64,000 nt of DNA. Source: Chloroflexota bacterium (lineage in GTDB: Bacteria > Chloroflexota > Dehalococcoidia > Lucifugimonadales > UBA2985). The stretch is taken from positions 62,001-126,000 of the forward strand of contig JAPPHY010000016.1 in the NCBI GenBank assembly GCA_028877205.1, given 5' to 3'. A model generated the notes under the pieces. It was not told the origin of the DNA and did not search any database. It was given only the letters and a program-made list of their open reading frames with translations. Position numbers and translations under genes: made by a program. Position 1 is the stretch's first letter; each line of letters opens with the position of its first letter. Shown piece by piece: positions 41,229 to 49,880 of this stretch.

Positions 41229-41903
41229 ATGACGCAGGAGCTCGGCCGGATGGAGCGGCCCCCGTCGGAGGCGTACAGAGGCAGGAGGAAGCTGCTGCTC
41301 GTGCCTCGTGTCTACCCCCCTCCCGCGGACGAGGCGGAGGGCAGCGCCATCGTCCGGCGCTACTGGGAGCAGGTTCACGCCCAGGTCGCATCGCTTGAGT
41401 CCGGCCTTGGCCCCGTCAGGCACGTTTATCACGAGAGCGTCACGGACGGCGGCGAGGAGGCGCTCACCATGATGGAGAGCGTTGACGGGCAGTGCCACGG
41501 GTTCATCCAGGCCAAGTGCGCCGCCGGAGCAAGCTATGAGGCCACAGAGGACGCGGAGATTCTGCGGGACACGATGGACCTCCAGGGCTGCCTCATGCTT
41601 CCGTTCGCGGGCGCACGCGTGCCCGCCATGCTGCGCGAGTGGCTGGCCGACGCCACTCGCAGGCGATACGAGCACATAGCGCAGCGCATTGACGAGACGC
41701 TCGGCGAGGACGAGGTAGGCGTGCTGTTCATCAACGAGAGACACCAGGTGCAGTTCCCGGAGGGCGTTGAGGTGTTCTTCGTGGCGCCTCCCGCCCTCGA
41801 CGATTACCGACGCTGGCTGAACGCATGGGCCGCCCGGCGGAGCACCGCATTCGCTGAAGAAGCACCGGAGGAGCAAAAGGGGGAAGACTCTGAGTCGGAC
41901 TGA
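41229..41903 (+). CDS. Conserved-looking protein of unknown function
   Basis: The 224 residues begin MTQELGRMERPPSEAYRGRR. The protein is soluble and mixed alpha/beta, with an acidic C-terminus (APEEQKGEDSESD). I see segments such as KLLLVPRVYPPPADEAEG and EVGVLFINERHQVQFPEGVEVFFV that look like a folded domain, but no family I can name. Coding bias (GC-rich third positions) and a GGAG site support a real gene. The quinone oxidoreductase gene follows 46 bases later with its own strong ribosome-binding site. Confidence 0.75.
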   Translation: MTQELGRMERPPSEAYRGRRKLLLVPRVYPPPADEAEGSAIVRRYWEQVHAQVASLESGLGPVRHVYHESVTDGGEEALTMMESVDGQCHGFIQAKCAAGASYEATEDAEILRDTMDLQGCLMLPFAGARVPAMLREWLADATRRRYEHIAQRIDETLGEDEVGVLFINERHQVQFPEGVEVFFVAPPALDDYRRWLNAWAARRSTAFAEEAPEEQKGEDSESD

Positions 41904-41949
41904 ATCGAGGCCTTAAGGAACGAGCGACAACATCGCAAGGAGGTCCAAC

Positions 41950-42915
41950 ATGAAGGCTGTCAGGATACACTTTCTGGACAATGGCGACGAGCTCCGAATG
42001 GAGGACGTACCCGCTCCTGAGCTTGAGGCGGGTCATGTCCTGATCAAGGCTCAGGCAATCGGGCTGAACCGCGCCGACCTGTACCGCAGGCGCATGGCCC
42101 CGGAAGGGGAGCCCGAGCCGCCCAGGATTCCCGGGCTGGACGTGGCCGGCGTTATCGAGGCGGTGGGCGCGGGCGTCACCGGCTGGAGTGCCGGCGACCC
42201 GGTTACCGCGCTCGTGAGGGGCGCATACGCCGAGTACTCAGTTGCCACCGCCGCGCTGGCGTATCGCATTCCCGCCGGAATGTCCATGACCGACGCTTCG
42301 TCGCTGCCATGCGTGTTCCTCACCGCGTGGTACGCCTTCCAGATGGCGGGTCTCGCTCCCGGACAGACGGCACTGATCCACTCGGCGGGCAGCGGTGTGG
42401 GCATGGCGGGCATCCAGCTAGCGAAGGCCCTGGGGGCACGCGTGCTCACCAGCGCCGGCTCGGACGAGCGCGTCGCGCGCGGCTGCGAGCTCGGCGCGGA
42501 GGCGGGCGTGAACTACTCCACGCAGGACGTCGCGGCTGAGCTGCTGCGCCTAACCGACGGACGTGGCGTGGACATGGCCCTGGACACGGTCGGAGGCGCC
42601 ATCTTCGACGGAACGCTAAGGGCGCTCGCGGAGGGCGGACACATCGTCACCGTCGGCGGCCACACCGGTCCGCGCACCGCGTACGAGGAGCAGGAGCTGG
42701 AGCGCAAAGGGCAGTGGGTGAAGGCGATGGGCGTGTTCAATGAGGCCCAGGCAGACGAGGCGCAAGCCGGCTGGGAGAAGATGCTGGCGTGGTTCGAGGA
42801 CGGCACGCTGCGCACGATCGTCCAAGAGGTCCTGCCGTGGACAGAGGCCACGCGCGCCCAGGAGCTGCTGAACAGCCGCGGCGTGTTCGGAAAGATCGTG
42901 ATGGAGGTTGGCTGA
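41950..42915 (+). CDS. Zinc-free medium-chain dehydrogenase/reductase (quinone oxidoreductase-like)
   Basis: This NADPH-dependent oxidoreductase has 321 residues. The N-terminal GroES-like domain has LNRADLYRRR and PGLDVAGVIEAVGAGV. The Rossmann part has HSAGSGVGMAGIQLAKALGARV and a Gly-rich cofactor site. The cysteine/His zinc ligands of alcohol dehydrogenases are absent, as in quinone oxidoreductases and related enoyl reductases. A perfect AAGGAGGT lies seven bases before the ATG. The substrate is unknown. Confidence 0.9.
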   Translation: MKAVRIHFLDNGDELRMEDVPAPELEAGHVLIKAQAIGLNRADLYRRRMAPEGEPEPPRIPGLDVAGVIEAVGAGVTGWSAGDPVTALVRGAYAEYSVATAALAYRIPAGMSMTDASSLPCVFLTAWYAFQMAGLAPGQTALIHSAGSGVGMAGIQLAKALGARVLTSAGSDERVARGCELGAEAGVNYSTQDVAAELLRLTDGRGVDMALDTVGGAIFDGTLRALAEGGHIVTVGGHTGPRTAYEEQELERKGQWVKAMGVFNEAQADEAQAGWEKMLAWFEDGTLRTIVQEVLPWTEATRAQELLNSRGVFGKIVMEVG

Positions 42916-42920
42916 CCACT

Positions 42921-43075
42921 CACTCCGCTCATCCTGAGCTAGTCGAAGGGCGGGCGGATAGACGACGGTAGTGTTCGCCCGCTCGAATGGTTCGACAAGC
43001 TCACCACGAGCGGGCGAGGAGGCGTCCGTAGCCACGAGTGGGCGGGCTTGCGGCTCACCACGAGCGGGCGGGGAA
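42921..43075. repeat. Family A palindromes between convergent genes
   Basis: CCGCTCATCCTGAGCTAGTC (about 42927-42946) and an inverted copy at 42979-43013 (CGCTCGAATGGTTCGACAAG and onward) are followed by shorter fragments (CTCACCACGAGCGGG again near 43056-43070). The two main copies can pair. The 210-base gap holds nothing else. Confidence 0.85.
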
Positions 43076-43125
43076 GCGGCCGAAGCCAAATGCGGGCCTG
43101 GGAAGCGGCAGGTGTCTAGTCCGCC

Positions 43126-44241
43126 TCAGTGGTGGTGATGCCCTGCGTCCTCGCCAACGGCGCGGAGGGCGTGCAGTATCTCCTCGCGATGTGAGGGCAT
43201 TCGCTCCGCCCAGCCTCTGACCAGGCCGTACGACCCAGCCATCATCATGGAGCCGTGCGGCGCTGCGAGGTAGGGTTGCAGCCGGGAGCCTTCCATCATG
43301 CCGCGCATGGGCCCTATGATGCTGAGGAAACGCAGCTCGTCGCTGCCTCCGACCACGATAGCGCCGTGGCCCTGCTCCTGCCACACGGCGTCGCCGTCTG
43401 AGGCACCGGTCGCCAGCTCCGTGAGGTGCTGCTCCAGCCGCTCTCGGGTGAGCACGTGGGTGTGGTGCTCAAGGATTCCAAGGATCTGGTCGCCGTGGAG
43501 GTGGAAAGCGAGCGTGTGCTCGTTGCCCAGGTTGGCAACCACCTTGTACTCCTGCGCGGCCACGTGCGGGTCCTCAAGTGACCCCAGGACGGCCGCGACG
43601 GCCGTGTCGGTCATGAGAAGCGGGACATCGTCTCCCACTGTGTCCACCACCGCCTTCATGCGCGTCAGGTAGTCCGGCACCTCTTCGGCGAGATAGACGA
43701 AAGACGCTGCCTCTGTGCCGCCCGCCTCCACGTTCGAACGTAGGTGATCGAAGCGATACTTGCGGTCGCTGTATCCCGGCGGCGCGTTTCCGTGGTCGAA
43801 CACCGCTATTGCCAGCGCGTCCCACTCAGCCTCCACCTCGAACGCCTCCAACGCCCGCTGCACCATGAGCAGATCGACGTCGGCGAGCCGGACCGGCGCT
43901 GCGGGCAGGCGGTCCGCCTCCTCCTGCGATACGATGACCACGCCCATTCGGCGCACTACGTCGAGGTCGTCGTCGAATGTGACGGCCGCGGAAGACGTGG
44001 CAAACGCGGAGAGGCCTGCGGCGATGTGGTCGGATAGAGCACCGGTCACGGGCCCGCCGCCCATGTTCACGCCCGTGAACACCACGCTGCTGCGCGCTGC
44101 GGTGGCGTTTCGGACTCTCTGCGCGGCGATGACGGTTGGCGCAGGCATGACAAGCTGCACGGAGTTTTCGACCGCCCGCGTGGAGTCGAACAGGAGGATG
44201 TCCTGTGTGCCGGTCCCAACGTCGATGGCGAGGATCTTCAT
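43126..44241 (-). CDS. DUF1786-family protein
   Basis: The 371 residues begin ILAIDVGTGTQDILLFDS, an actin/Hsp70-like phosphate-binding signature (DxGTGTxD) typical of DUF1786. Further nucleotide-binding-like segments are VFDHGNAPPGYSDR and VGGSDELRF. DUF1786 proteins have been loosely tied to pyruvate formate-lyase activation, which is not proven and not supported here by context. The C-terminus is GHHHH, possibly metal-binding. The -10 box ends eight bases before the ATG. Confidence 0.85.
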   Translation of the reverse strand: MKILAIDVGTGTQDILLFDSTRAVENSVQLVMPAPTVIAAQRVRNATAARSSVVFTGVNMGGGPVTGALSDHIAAGLSAFATSSAAVTFDDDLDVVRRMGVVIVSQEEADRLPAAPVRLADVDLLMVQRALEAFEVEAEWDALAIAVFDHGNAPPGYSDRKYRFDHLRSNVEAGGTEAASFVYLAEEVPDYLTRMKAVVDTVGDDVPLLMTDTAVAAVLGSLEDPHVAAQEYKVVANLGNEHTLAFHLHGDQILGILEHHTHVLTRERLEQHLTELATGASDGDAVWQEQGHGAIVVGGSDELRFLSIIGPMRGMMEGSRLQPYLAAPHGSMMMAGSYGLVRGWAERMPSHREEILHALRAVGEDAGHHHH

Positions 44242-44249
44242 GTGCCTTA

Positions 44250-44278
44250 ATTCTAGCCCGACGTGATTTGTGCTTCAA
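44250..44278 (-). promoter_or_regulatory. Promoter of the DUF1786 gene
   Basis: TTGAAG, a 17-base spacer, TAGAAT. The -10 ends eight bases before the ATG at 44241, so the mRNA should start at or next to it. Confidence 0.6.
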
Positions 44279-44406
44279 GAGATAATTGAGACAGCCTGCG
44301 GTGGCCCCTGTCGCAATTCGATTTCATTCCGGAATCGCGCCTCACGCGCACTCGCCGAGAAGGTACGCGAGTACTCTGCAAAGCGGGAGCCGTTCCGATT
44401 CGTGTG

Positions 44407-44415
44407 TGGTATAGT
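44407..44415 (+). promoter_or_regulatory. Extended -10 of the zinc-ribbon NUDIX gene
   Basis: TGgTATAGT ends seven bases before the ATG at 44423; a leaderless mRNA is predicted. Confidence 0.55.
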
Positions 44416-44422
44416 CAACTCC

Positions 44423-44932
44423 ATGAACCAGCAGGACCGGTTCTGTCCATCATGCGGAGGCACGCTGGAGATGCGGTCCGCGCATGGCGCCCAGAGGCCC
44501 GTCTGCCCCGACTGCGGCAGAGTAGTCTTCTACGATCCAAAGTTCGCGGCCACCACCGTTGTGGAGTCTGGCGGACGCGTGCTCTTCGTGCGCAGGTTGA
44601 CGCAGCCCGGATACGGCCTGTGGAGCCTGCCGGGCGGATACGTGGACAGGGGAGAGATCGTGGAGCAAGCGGCAGCCAGGGAAGTGCTCGAAGAGACCGG
44701 CCTGCAGGTCGAAATCGCGGGACTAGTGGGCCTTTTTTCGGAGTCGGGCCATCCGGTGATAGTCGCAGCTTTTCACTGCCTGAGCGTGCAGGGCGACGCC
44801 GCGCCGGGCCCGGAGGTGTCCGAACTCGGATACTTCGCGCCGGACTCCCTGCCGCCGCTGGCCTTTGACAGGGACCGGGAGATACTGCGTGGGTGGTGGA
44901 GGCTGTGCATGGACGGAGACTCGCCCGTCTAG
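44423..44932 (+). CDS. NUDIX hydrolase with N-terminal zinc ribbon
   Basis: The 169 residues start at ATG 44423; an upstream open stretch lies before the promoter. The zinc ribbon (CPSCGG...CPDCG, residues about 8-33) is followed by a full Nudix box: GGYVDRGE, seven residues, REVLEETGL. The combination resembles NADH pyrophosphatase-like or general NUDIX proteins, but the NudC-specific SQPWPFPxS motif is absent, so the substrate is open. Its stop overlaps the stop of the convergent thioredoxin gene by four bases. Confidence 0.9.
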   Translation: MNQQDRFCPSCGGTLEMRSAHGAQRPVCPDCGRVVFYDPKFAATTVVESGGRVLFVRRLTQPGYGLWSLPGGYVDRGEIVEQAAAREVLEETGLQVEIAGLVGLFSESGHPVIVAAFHCLSVQGDAAPGPEVSELGYFAPDSLPPLAFDRDREILRGWWRLCMDGDSPV

Positions 44933-45492
44933 CCCTCGATGGCCAGGACTCGGTCGAGCGTCTCGCGCAGGTCTTCCACGCTGGAAGGGCCGACGAACTT
45001 GGCCGCCACCCGGCCATTGCGATCGATGAAGTACTTCTCCGGTATGCCCTTCACGCCATACTCGAGGAGGATGTCTCCGGGGATGTCCAGGCCTGTGGGG
45101 TAGGGCACCCCAAACTCGTCGATGAAGACCTCGGCCTCGGCGGGGCGCTCCCAGATTCCCACGCCCACGAACTCCACGCCTTCGTCGCGATACTCCTCGT
45201 AGACCTGCTTCAGGCGCGGAGCCTCCAGTCGGCATGGACTGCACCACGACGCCCAGAAGTCGACGACCACCACGCTGCCGCGCAGGTCGGACAGCGTGAG
45301 CGTCCCGCCATCCAGCAGGTCCAGCGTGAAGTCCGGCGCCTCCCGCTCATTGACCTCCACCTCACCGAATACGTCGTTGACTCCCGCCCCCGCGGGCTGG
45401 CCGCCGGACTGCGTGAGCGCCCAAACGAGCAGTGCGAAGAGCGCGACGAACCCCGCGAGAACTAGACCCAGCACTGCGCCGCGCCTGCTCAA
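44929..45492 (-). CDS. TlpA/CcmG-like thioredoxin, membrane-anchored
   Basis: This protein keeps apocytochrome c haem-binding cysteines reduced outside the membrane. The 187 residues have an N-terminal transmembrane anchor (about 6-28) and an AhpC/TSA-thioredoxin domain with APDFTLDLLDGGTLTLSDLRG, the redox motif WASWCSPCRLE, and the cis-Pro in GVKGIPEKYFID. It is last in the cytochrome c maturation operon and overlaps the preceding gene by ATGA. Confidence 0.92.
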   Translation of the reverse strand: MSRRGAVLGLVLAGFVALFALLVWALTQSGGQPAGAGVNDVFGEVEVNEREAPDFTLDLLDGGTLTLSDLRGSVVVVDFWASWCSPCRLEAPRLKQVYEEYRDEGVEFVGVGIWERPAEAEVFIDEFGVPYPTGLDIPGDILLEYGVKGIPEKYFIDRNGRVAAKFVGPSSVEDLRETLDRVLAIEG

Positions 45493-46697
45493 TGCCTTGG
45501 TTGCTCCCGTTCAAGGGCACTGCTCTCCGTTGACGTCAGCAGCCTGTCCTTCAGTTCCCATCTCTCGCGGAGGTACTCCTGCCGGACCATGTCGCCTTCG
45601 CTGAACCGGTCGTCGAGCGCGGCGATTGCGCTGATCGCGGAGGCGCGGTCGGCGGGCGATGCGGCTGCTTCCGCCGGTCGACGGGAGCGCAGCAGGACGT
45701 AGCCCAGCAGCGCCAGCAGCCACGCACCGAGCGCGATTGGAATCGACACCACGATGAAGGAGTCGTCCGTGGCGGTGGTGCGAGCACGGGCCCACAGCGA
45801 CGGCTGGGGCAGGTCAGTGAATTTGAGCACCACGCGCTCTCCGGCAGGCAAATCCTGCCCCTCAAGCCGCTGGTACGTTCTGTCGCCTAGCGTCAACGGT
45901 TCCATCTCCTGCAGCCCATCGCTCGATACGCGGCCCAGGCCCTCCGGCAGGAGGACGCGGAAGTCTGCCGCGCCGAACGGCAGGCCGTGGTCGAACGTAA
46001 GTCTGCCGGCGGAGTAGGTGGTGCGGAAGCTGTACGCGATCTCGTGTTCACCGGGCTTCACGGGCGTTGTCATCGCGAACCCGCGGTCTACCTGCAGGAT
46101 GGTGCCACCCCTCATGCTGCTCTGCACGTCCAGGTCTGTGACAGCTTGGGGCAGCGAGAACCGGAGGAAGGCCATCTGTCCCACCTGAGCCTGCGACAGG
46201 TCTGCCAGGAAGGAGCGGTCACCGGTGTTCTCAAGCCCCACCAGCTCAAGCATTTCTATGGTCTGGTTATCCGGATCGACGCCGCCAACCACAAGGCTGT
46301 GCGACGAGACGCTGATGGAGTCTCGGCTGTCGGTGCTTTCATAGACCATGAGCGAGACCGGTTCCTCGGGCAGAGGGTAGTCGCGCTCGTAGGTGTAGAC
46401 TATGCCGCCGTAGTCGGCGCTCAGGATGTAGCCGTGACCCTCACCACCGGGCACATCCCGGAAGGCGAATCCGCCGTCCTCGCCGGCGACCGTATCGCGC
46501 GTCTCCTGCAGGTCGCCGAGCCTGAACACGTTCAGCGTGACCGTCAGGCCGAACGGCGCATCCGATCCAGCAGTGCCGTTGACCACGTGTCCCTCGATGT
46601 CCGTCGTGACCTGCGCGTGCGCGGCCGGGGGCGCGGTGAATACCAGCGCCACGGCAAGCGCGAGGCTCCCAAGCGCGACCGCGAACGCCCGGCTCAC
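45489..46697 (-). CDS. Secreted, C-terminally anchored protein in the cytochrome c maturation operon (unknown)
   Basis: The 402 residues have a signal peptide (about 1-28, ending AHAQ), then an Ig/carboxypeptidase-regulatory-like beta domain (IEGHVVNGTAG...LNVFRLGDL...DGGFAFRDVPGG). A further beta-rich region, one transmembrane helix (about 320-342) and an ~60-residue cytoplasmic tail with acidic and basic clusters follow. It overlaps both neighbours (ATGA to the thioredoxin; four bases with the zinc-ribbon gene). Its position in the ccm operon suggests a haem-handling or cytochrome assembly role. Confidence 0.75.
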   Translation of the reverse strand: MSRAFAVALGSLALAVALVFTAPPAAHAQVTTDIEGHVVNGTAGSDAPFGLTVTLNVFRLGDLQETRDTVAGEDGGFAFRDVPGGEGHGYILSADYGGIVYTYERDYPLPEEPVSLMVYESTDSRDSISVSSHSLVVGGVDPDNQTIEMLELVGLENTGDRSFLADLSQAQVGQMAFLRFSLPQAVTDLDVQSSMRGGTILQVDRGFAMTTPVKPGEHEIAYSFRTTYSAGRLTFDHGLPFGAADFRVLLPEGLGRVSSDGLQEMEPLTLGDRTYQRLEGQDLPAGERVVLKFTDLPQPSLWARARTTATDDSFIVVSIPIALGAWLLALLGYVLLRSRRPAEAAASPADRASAISAIAALDDRFSEGDMVRQEYLRERWELKDRLLTSTESSALEREQPRH

Positions 46698-47158
46698 TCC
46701 GCCTCCGTGGTCTCGCCCGCAAAGCCGAGGCTGTCGGTCTCACACCGAGGACAGAAGGGGGCATCGGTGTCCCGAAGTCCGCCGCAGTCCTCGCACTCGG
46801 TTGTACTGAGAACGCTGCCGCTCGCCAATCGCACGGCCAGCACATCGTCTTCGATCTTGTTCATCCGCGGCGACAGTTCAGCTCTGAGGTCCTCCTCCTG
46901 CCTGAGGAGAAGGGCTGCCCGCAGTCGATGGGCCTCGTACGTCTCTGCGAACCGTTCGGCAGTGACATGTCCCAGCTCGCGGTCTAGACCGAGTATCCGT
47001 ATGTCGTCGTACGCCTGCGCCCGCTGGTGCTGCACCTCCTTCAGCGCGTCGAGCGCGCCGCGGCGAGGGAGCGGCGAAGATCGCCGCGCGCGCAGTAATG
47101 GCCACGCGATGAGAGCGGCGACCGCGAGAGCCAGCAGGAGGCCGAGCAGGTATGGCAT
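46694..47158 (-). CDS. Membrane protein with C-terminal zinc ribbon (CcmI-like position)
   Basis: I take ATG 47158 (MPYLLGLLLALAVAALIAW), giving 154 residues; an upstream open stretch reaches into ccmF. One N-terminal transmembrane helix is followed by a helical, probably coiled region with ALDALKEVQHQRAQAYDDIRILGLDRELGHV, which resembles the N-terminal part of CcmI. A CxxC-x11-CxxC zinc ribbon (CEDCGG...FCPRCE) follows. Place in the operon and the helix pattern suggest a CcmI/CycH-like apocytochrome handler with an added zinc ribbon. Confidence 0.7.
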   Translation of the reverse strand: MPYLLGLLLALAVAALIAWPLLRARRSSPLPRRGALDALKEVQHQRAQAYDDIRILGLDRELGHVTAERFAETYEAHRLRAALLLRQEEDLRAELSPRMNKIEDDVLAVRLASGSVLSTTECEDCGGLRDTDAPFCPRCETDSLGFAGETTEAE

Positions 47159-47213
47159 GGCTAAACTTCGCTGGAAGTCCAGCCGCGGAGAGTGCGAACT
47201 GTACTCATGGGAG

Positions 47214-49220
47214 TCAGCCGGCAGAAGCCTCCGGCCTTCTCCCGGTCGCGGCAACCAAGCCGCCGGGGGAGAAGGCGTATGCGCCGGAGCGTTCCCTCTG
47301 GGGCCAGAGCGCCACCGTCACCCCGACGACTAGCAGCGGTCCAGCAACCCACATCCACATCACCAGCGGGTTCACGTATACGCGGAGGATGGTGCGCTCG
47401 TCGGGAAGCAGCTCGCCGGGGATGATATACAGGTCCTCCAGGGGCGTCGACCGTATGGCCGCAAGCGTAGAGGCAATGTTGAAGCTGGGGTAGAAGTCCC
47501 GTCGAGGGTAGTACGTGCCGAGGAATGTGTCGCCGCGGAACGCCTGCACCTCTGCCGTTGCCTCCGTGCGGTCGGGAAATGCCCTCGCGGAGGCCCCGAT
47601 GTACTTCACGGTGTACTCCCCTATGTCGGCTGACTCCCCGGGAGAGAGAGCGATGTCGCGCTGGATTCCGTAGAAGGAGGAGCCGGTGACACCCAGTGCC
47701 AGCAGCACGACCGCCAGATGGACGACGTACCCGCCGTACCGCGGCCGGTTGGCGGCTATGAGCCTGCCGAATGCGATGGGGTAGCTCTCGCCGCGTCTGT
47801 GCCTGGCATGTGCGCCCCTCGCCCACTCCCGCAGTATGCCGGCGGTGACGAACGCGCAGAGGCCGTAGGAGATGAGCGCCCAGGGTATGTAAACGCCGAT
47901 CAGAAGCAGGACTCCGATAGCCACTGCAGCGGCGGCCGCGGGCATGACAAGTGCGCGTCTCAGGCTGGCCCAGCCCGCGTGCCGCCAGGGAACGAACGGC
48001 GCCACGCCCATGAGCAGTATGAGCAGCAGGAATATGGGGCCGTTGACCTGGTTGTAGAACGGCTGGCCCACGGTCACTATCTCGCCCTGGAACAGCTCGG
48101 ATATGAGGGGGTAGACAACCCCCCACAGCGTCACGAACGCCGTTGCCAAGAATAGCAGGTTGTTGACCAGAAATGCTGCCTCGCGGGACAGCGCGGACTC
48201 CAGCGTCTGCGCGCTCTTCAGGCTGTTGTACCGCCAGAAGAAGACGGCGAAGGAGACCAGCATCGTGCCGCCCATGAACGCGAGGAATATCCAGCCCAGC
48301 GTGGACTGGCCGAACGAGTGGACGGAGGGCACCGGCCCGCCTCGATTGATGAACATCCCGAACTGCGCGAATCCGAAGGCGATTATCACAAGCGCTAGGT
48401 TCCACATACGGAACATGCCCCGGCGCTTCTGCACCATGATCGAGTGGATGAATGCGGTAATCACCAGCCAGGGCATGAACCCTGCGTTCTCGACCGGATC
48501 CCATGCCCAGTAGCCGCCCCATCCCAGGATGGTGTACGCCCACCAGCCGCCCAGAAGCAGGCCTATGCCCAGGAGCGCCCACGAGATGATGCCCCACGTC
48601 CGGCCGGCGTCCACCCACTCGTCGCCGGTGCGTCCGGCCAGAAGCGAGCCCATCGCAATCGAGAACGGCACAGCGAAGGAGATGAGTCCCGTCATCAGCA
48701 TGGGCGGATGCACGAACATGCCCGGATGTGTCAGGAGCGGGTTGATGCCTCTGCCGTCGGGCGGCACGATCTCCAGCCGTGCGAAGGGGTTGGCGAGGAA
48801 GACCATCACTGCCAGGAAGAAGAGCAGCACCAGCATGAGCACTGAGCCGATGTGGGGCATGCTCGGCCGCAGTGCGTCGGGGGCAAAGCGCACCGCAATG
48901 GCTGCAAGCACTGAGAGCGCGAATGCAATGAAGAGCAGTGACCCTTCGTTTCCGGCGTAGAAGGCGACCCAGATGTACTGCGGCGCCATAGCGCGGCTGC
49001 TGTGCTCGGCAACGTAGGATACCGAGAAGTCGGCGTTCACGAACGCACCCACGAGCCCGGCCGTCGAGACGCCAAGCGCAGCCGGGGCAAGGAGGATGGC
49101 TCGCCGCGCACTCAGGACAAGCTGCCGGCTGCCCATCCGCACTCCTGCCAGGGAGGCAACTGGGGAGTATACGGACAGCGCCAGCGCGATGAGCAGGCAG
49201 ATGTAGCCAAGGTCAGCCAT
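47214..49220 (-). CDS. ccmF: Cytochrome c haem lyase CcmF
   Basis: This multi-helix membrane protein attaches haem to apocytochrome c. I use ATG 49220 (MADLGYICLLIAL), giving 668 residues and overlapping ccmH by eight bases; an ATG twelve codons upstream is also open. The tryptophan-rich haem motif reads WGGYWAWDPVENAGFMPW, preceded by HPGMFVHPPMLMTG, with conserved His residues in outer loops. Typical CcmF length is about 650. With CcmH and a CcmG-like protein it indicates the System I (Ccm) pathway. Confidence 0.93.
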   Translation of the reverse strand: MADLGYICLLIALALSVYSPVASLAGVRMGSRQLVLSARRAILLAPAALGVSTAGLVGAFVNADFSVSYVAEHSSRAMAPQYIWVAFYAGNEGSLLFIAFALSVLAAIAVRFAPDALRPSMPHIGSVLMLVLLFFLAVMVFLANPFARLEIVPPDGRGINPLLTHPGMFVHPPMLMTGLISFAVPFSIAMGSLLAGRTGDEWVDAGRTWGIISWALLGIGLLLGGWWAYTILGWGGYWAWDPVENAGFMPWLVITAFIHSIMVQKRRGMFRMWNLALVIIAFGFAQFGMFINRGGPVPSVHSFGQSTLGWIFLAFMGGTMLVSFAVFFWRYNSLKSAQTLESALSREAAFLVNNLLFLATAFVTLWGVVYPLISELFQGEIVTVGQPFYNQVNGPIFLLLILLMGVAPFVPWRHAGWASLRRALVMPAAAAAVAIGVLLLIGVYIPWALISYGLCAFVTAGILREWARGAHARHRRGESYPIAFGRLIAANRPRYGGYVVHLAVVLLALGVTGSSFYGIQRDIALSPGESADIGEYTVKYIGASARAFPDRTEATAEVQAFRGDTFLGTYYPRRDFYPSFNIASTLAAIRSTPLEDLYIIPGELLPDERTILRVYVNPLVMWMWVAGPLLVVGVTVALWPQRERSGAYAFSPGGLVAATGRRPEASAG

Positions 49221-49770
49221 TGGGCTGCTGGTCCTTTCCTCGTTCGCCGCCGTCATCGGCAGTCAGGCCGCGGATGTCCTGATCAACCGCCGCGAGGTAC
49301 TGCTCAAGCCCCGCTGCCCCTGGCAACGGCGCGGCCGCGCTCCTGCGATGCTCCTGGCGCATCGATCTAACCACCAGCGCCAGCGCGCTACCGCCGATCA
49401 GCAGGGCGATTGGTGGGACAAGCCAGGCGAGCAGGTTGAAGCCGCTCTTGGGAGGTGCGGCTAGTATTCCCTCTCCGTACCGCTCCACGAAGAAGTCGAG
49501 CACTTCGTCGCGGCTCTCGCCTTGGGCAAGCCTCTCGCGGACGGTTCGCCGCATCTGCTCGGCGATCTCCGTCTGGGACTGGTCGATCGTCTCGCTGGGG
49601 CAGATGGGGCACATCAGGCTTTGATCTATGCCCTGGGCCTCGGCTTCCAGGTCCTGCGGTCCGGGAGACGCCGCTTGCGTGGCGCATGCCGAGACCACTG
49701 CGAAGAGTGCAAGGAGCATCACGGGCAACATGAGCCGCGCGAAAATTGCCCTGCCGGTCTTCGTGGTCAT
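49213..49770 (-). CDS. ccmH: Cytochrome c maturation protein CcmH/CycL
   Basis: It reduces or binds apocytochrome c thiols. The 185 residues begin with a signal peptide ending VVSAC, a possible lipidation site. The redox motif is CPICPS within SLMCPICPSETIDQSQTEIA, close to the family's LRCxxC. A transmembrane helix (about 112-135) follows, then a cytoplasmic tail longer than usual. It is first in the ccm operon. Confidence 0.9.
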   Translation of the reverse strand: MTTKTGRAIFARLMLPVMLLALFAVVSACATQAASPGPQDLEAEAQGIDQSLMCPICPSETIDQSQTEIAEQMRRTVRERLAQGESRDEVLDFFVERYGEGILAAPPKSGFNLLAWLVPPIALLIGGSALALVVRSMRQEHRRSAAAPLPGAAGLEQYLAAVDQDIRGLTADDGGERGKDQQPNG

Positions 49771-49880
49771 GGGCGGCTCAAGCTCTCCTGTAATCCTGCC
49801 GCGCTTCCGACACAGGCTGCACCCTGGTGCGCCGCAGCGTGTCGTTAGCGGGCGAGCCCGTCATGGCGCCGAAGTGTGTT

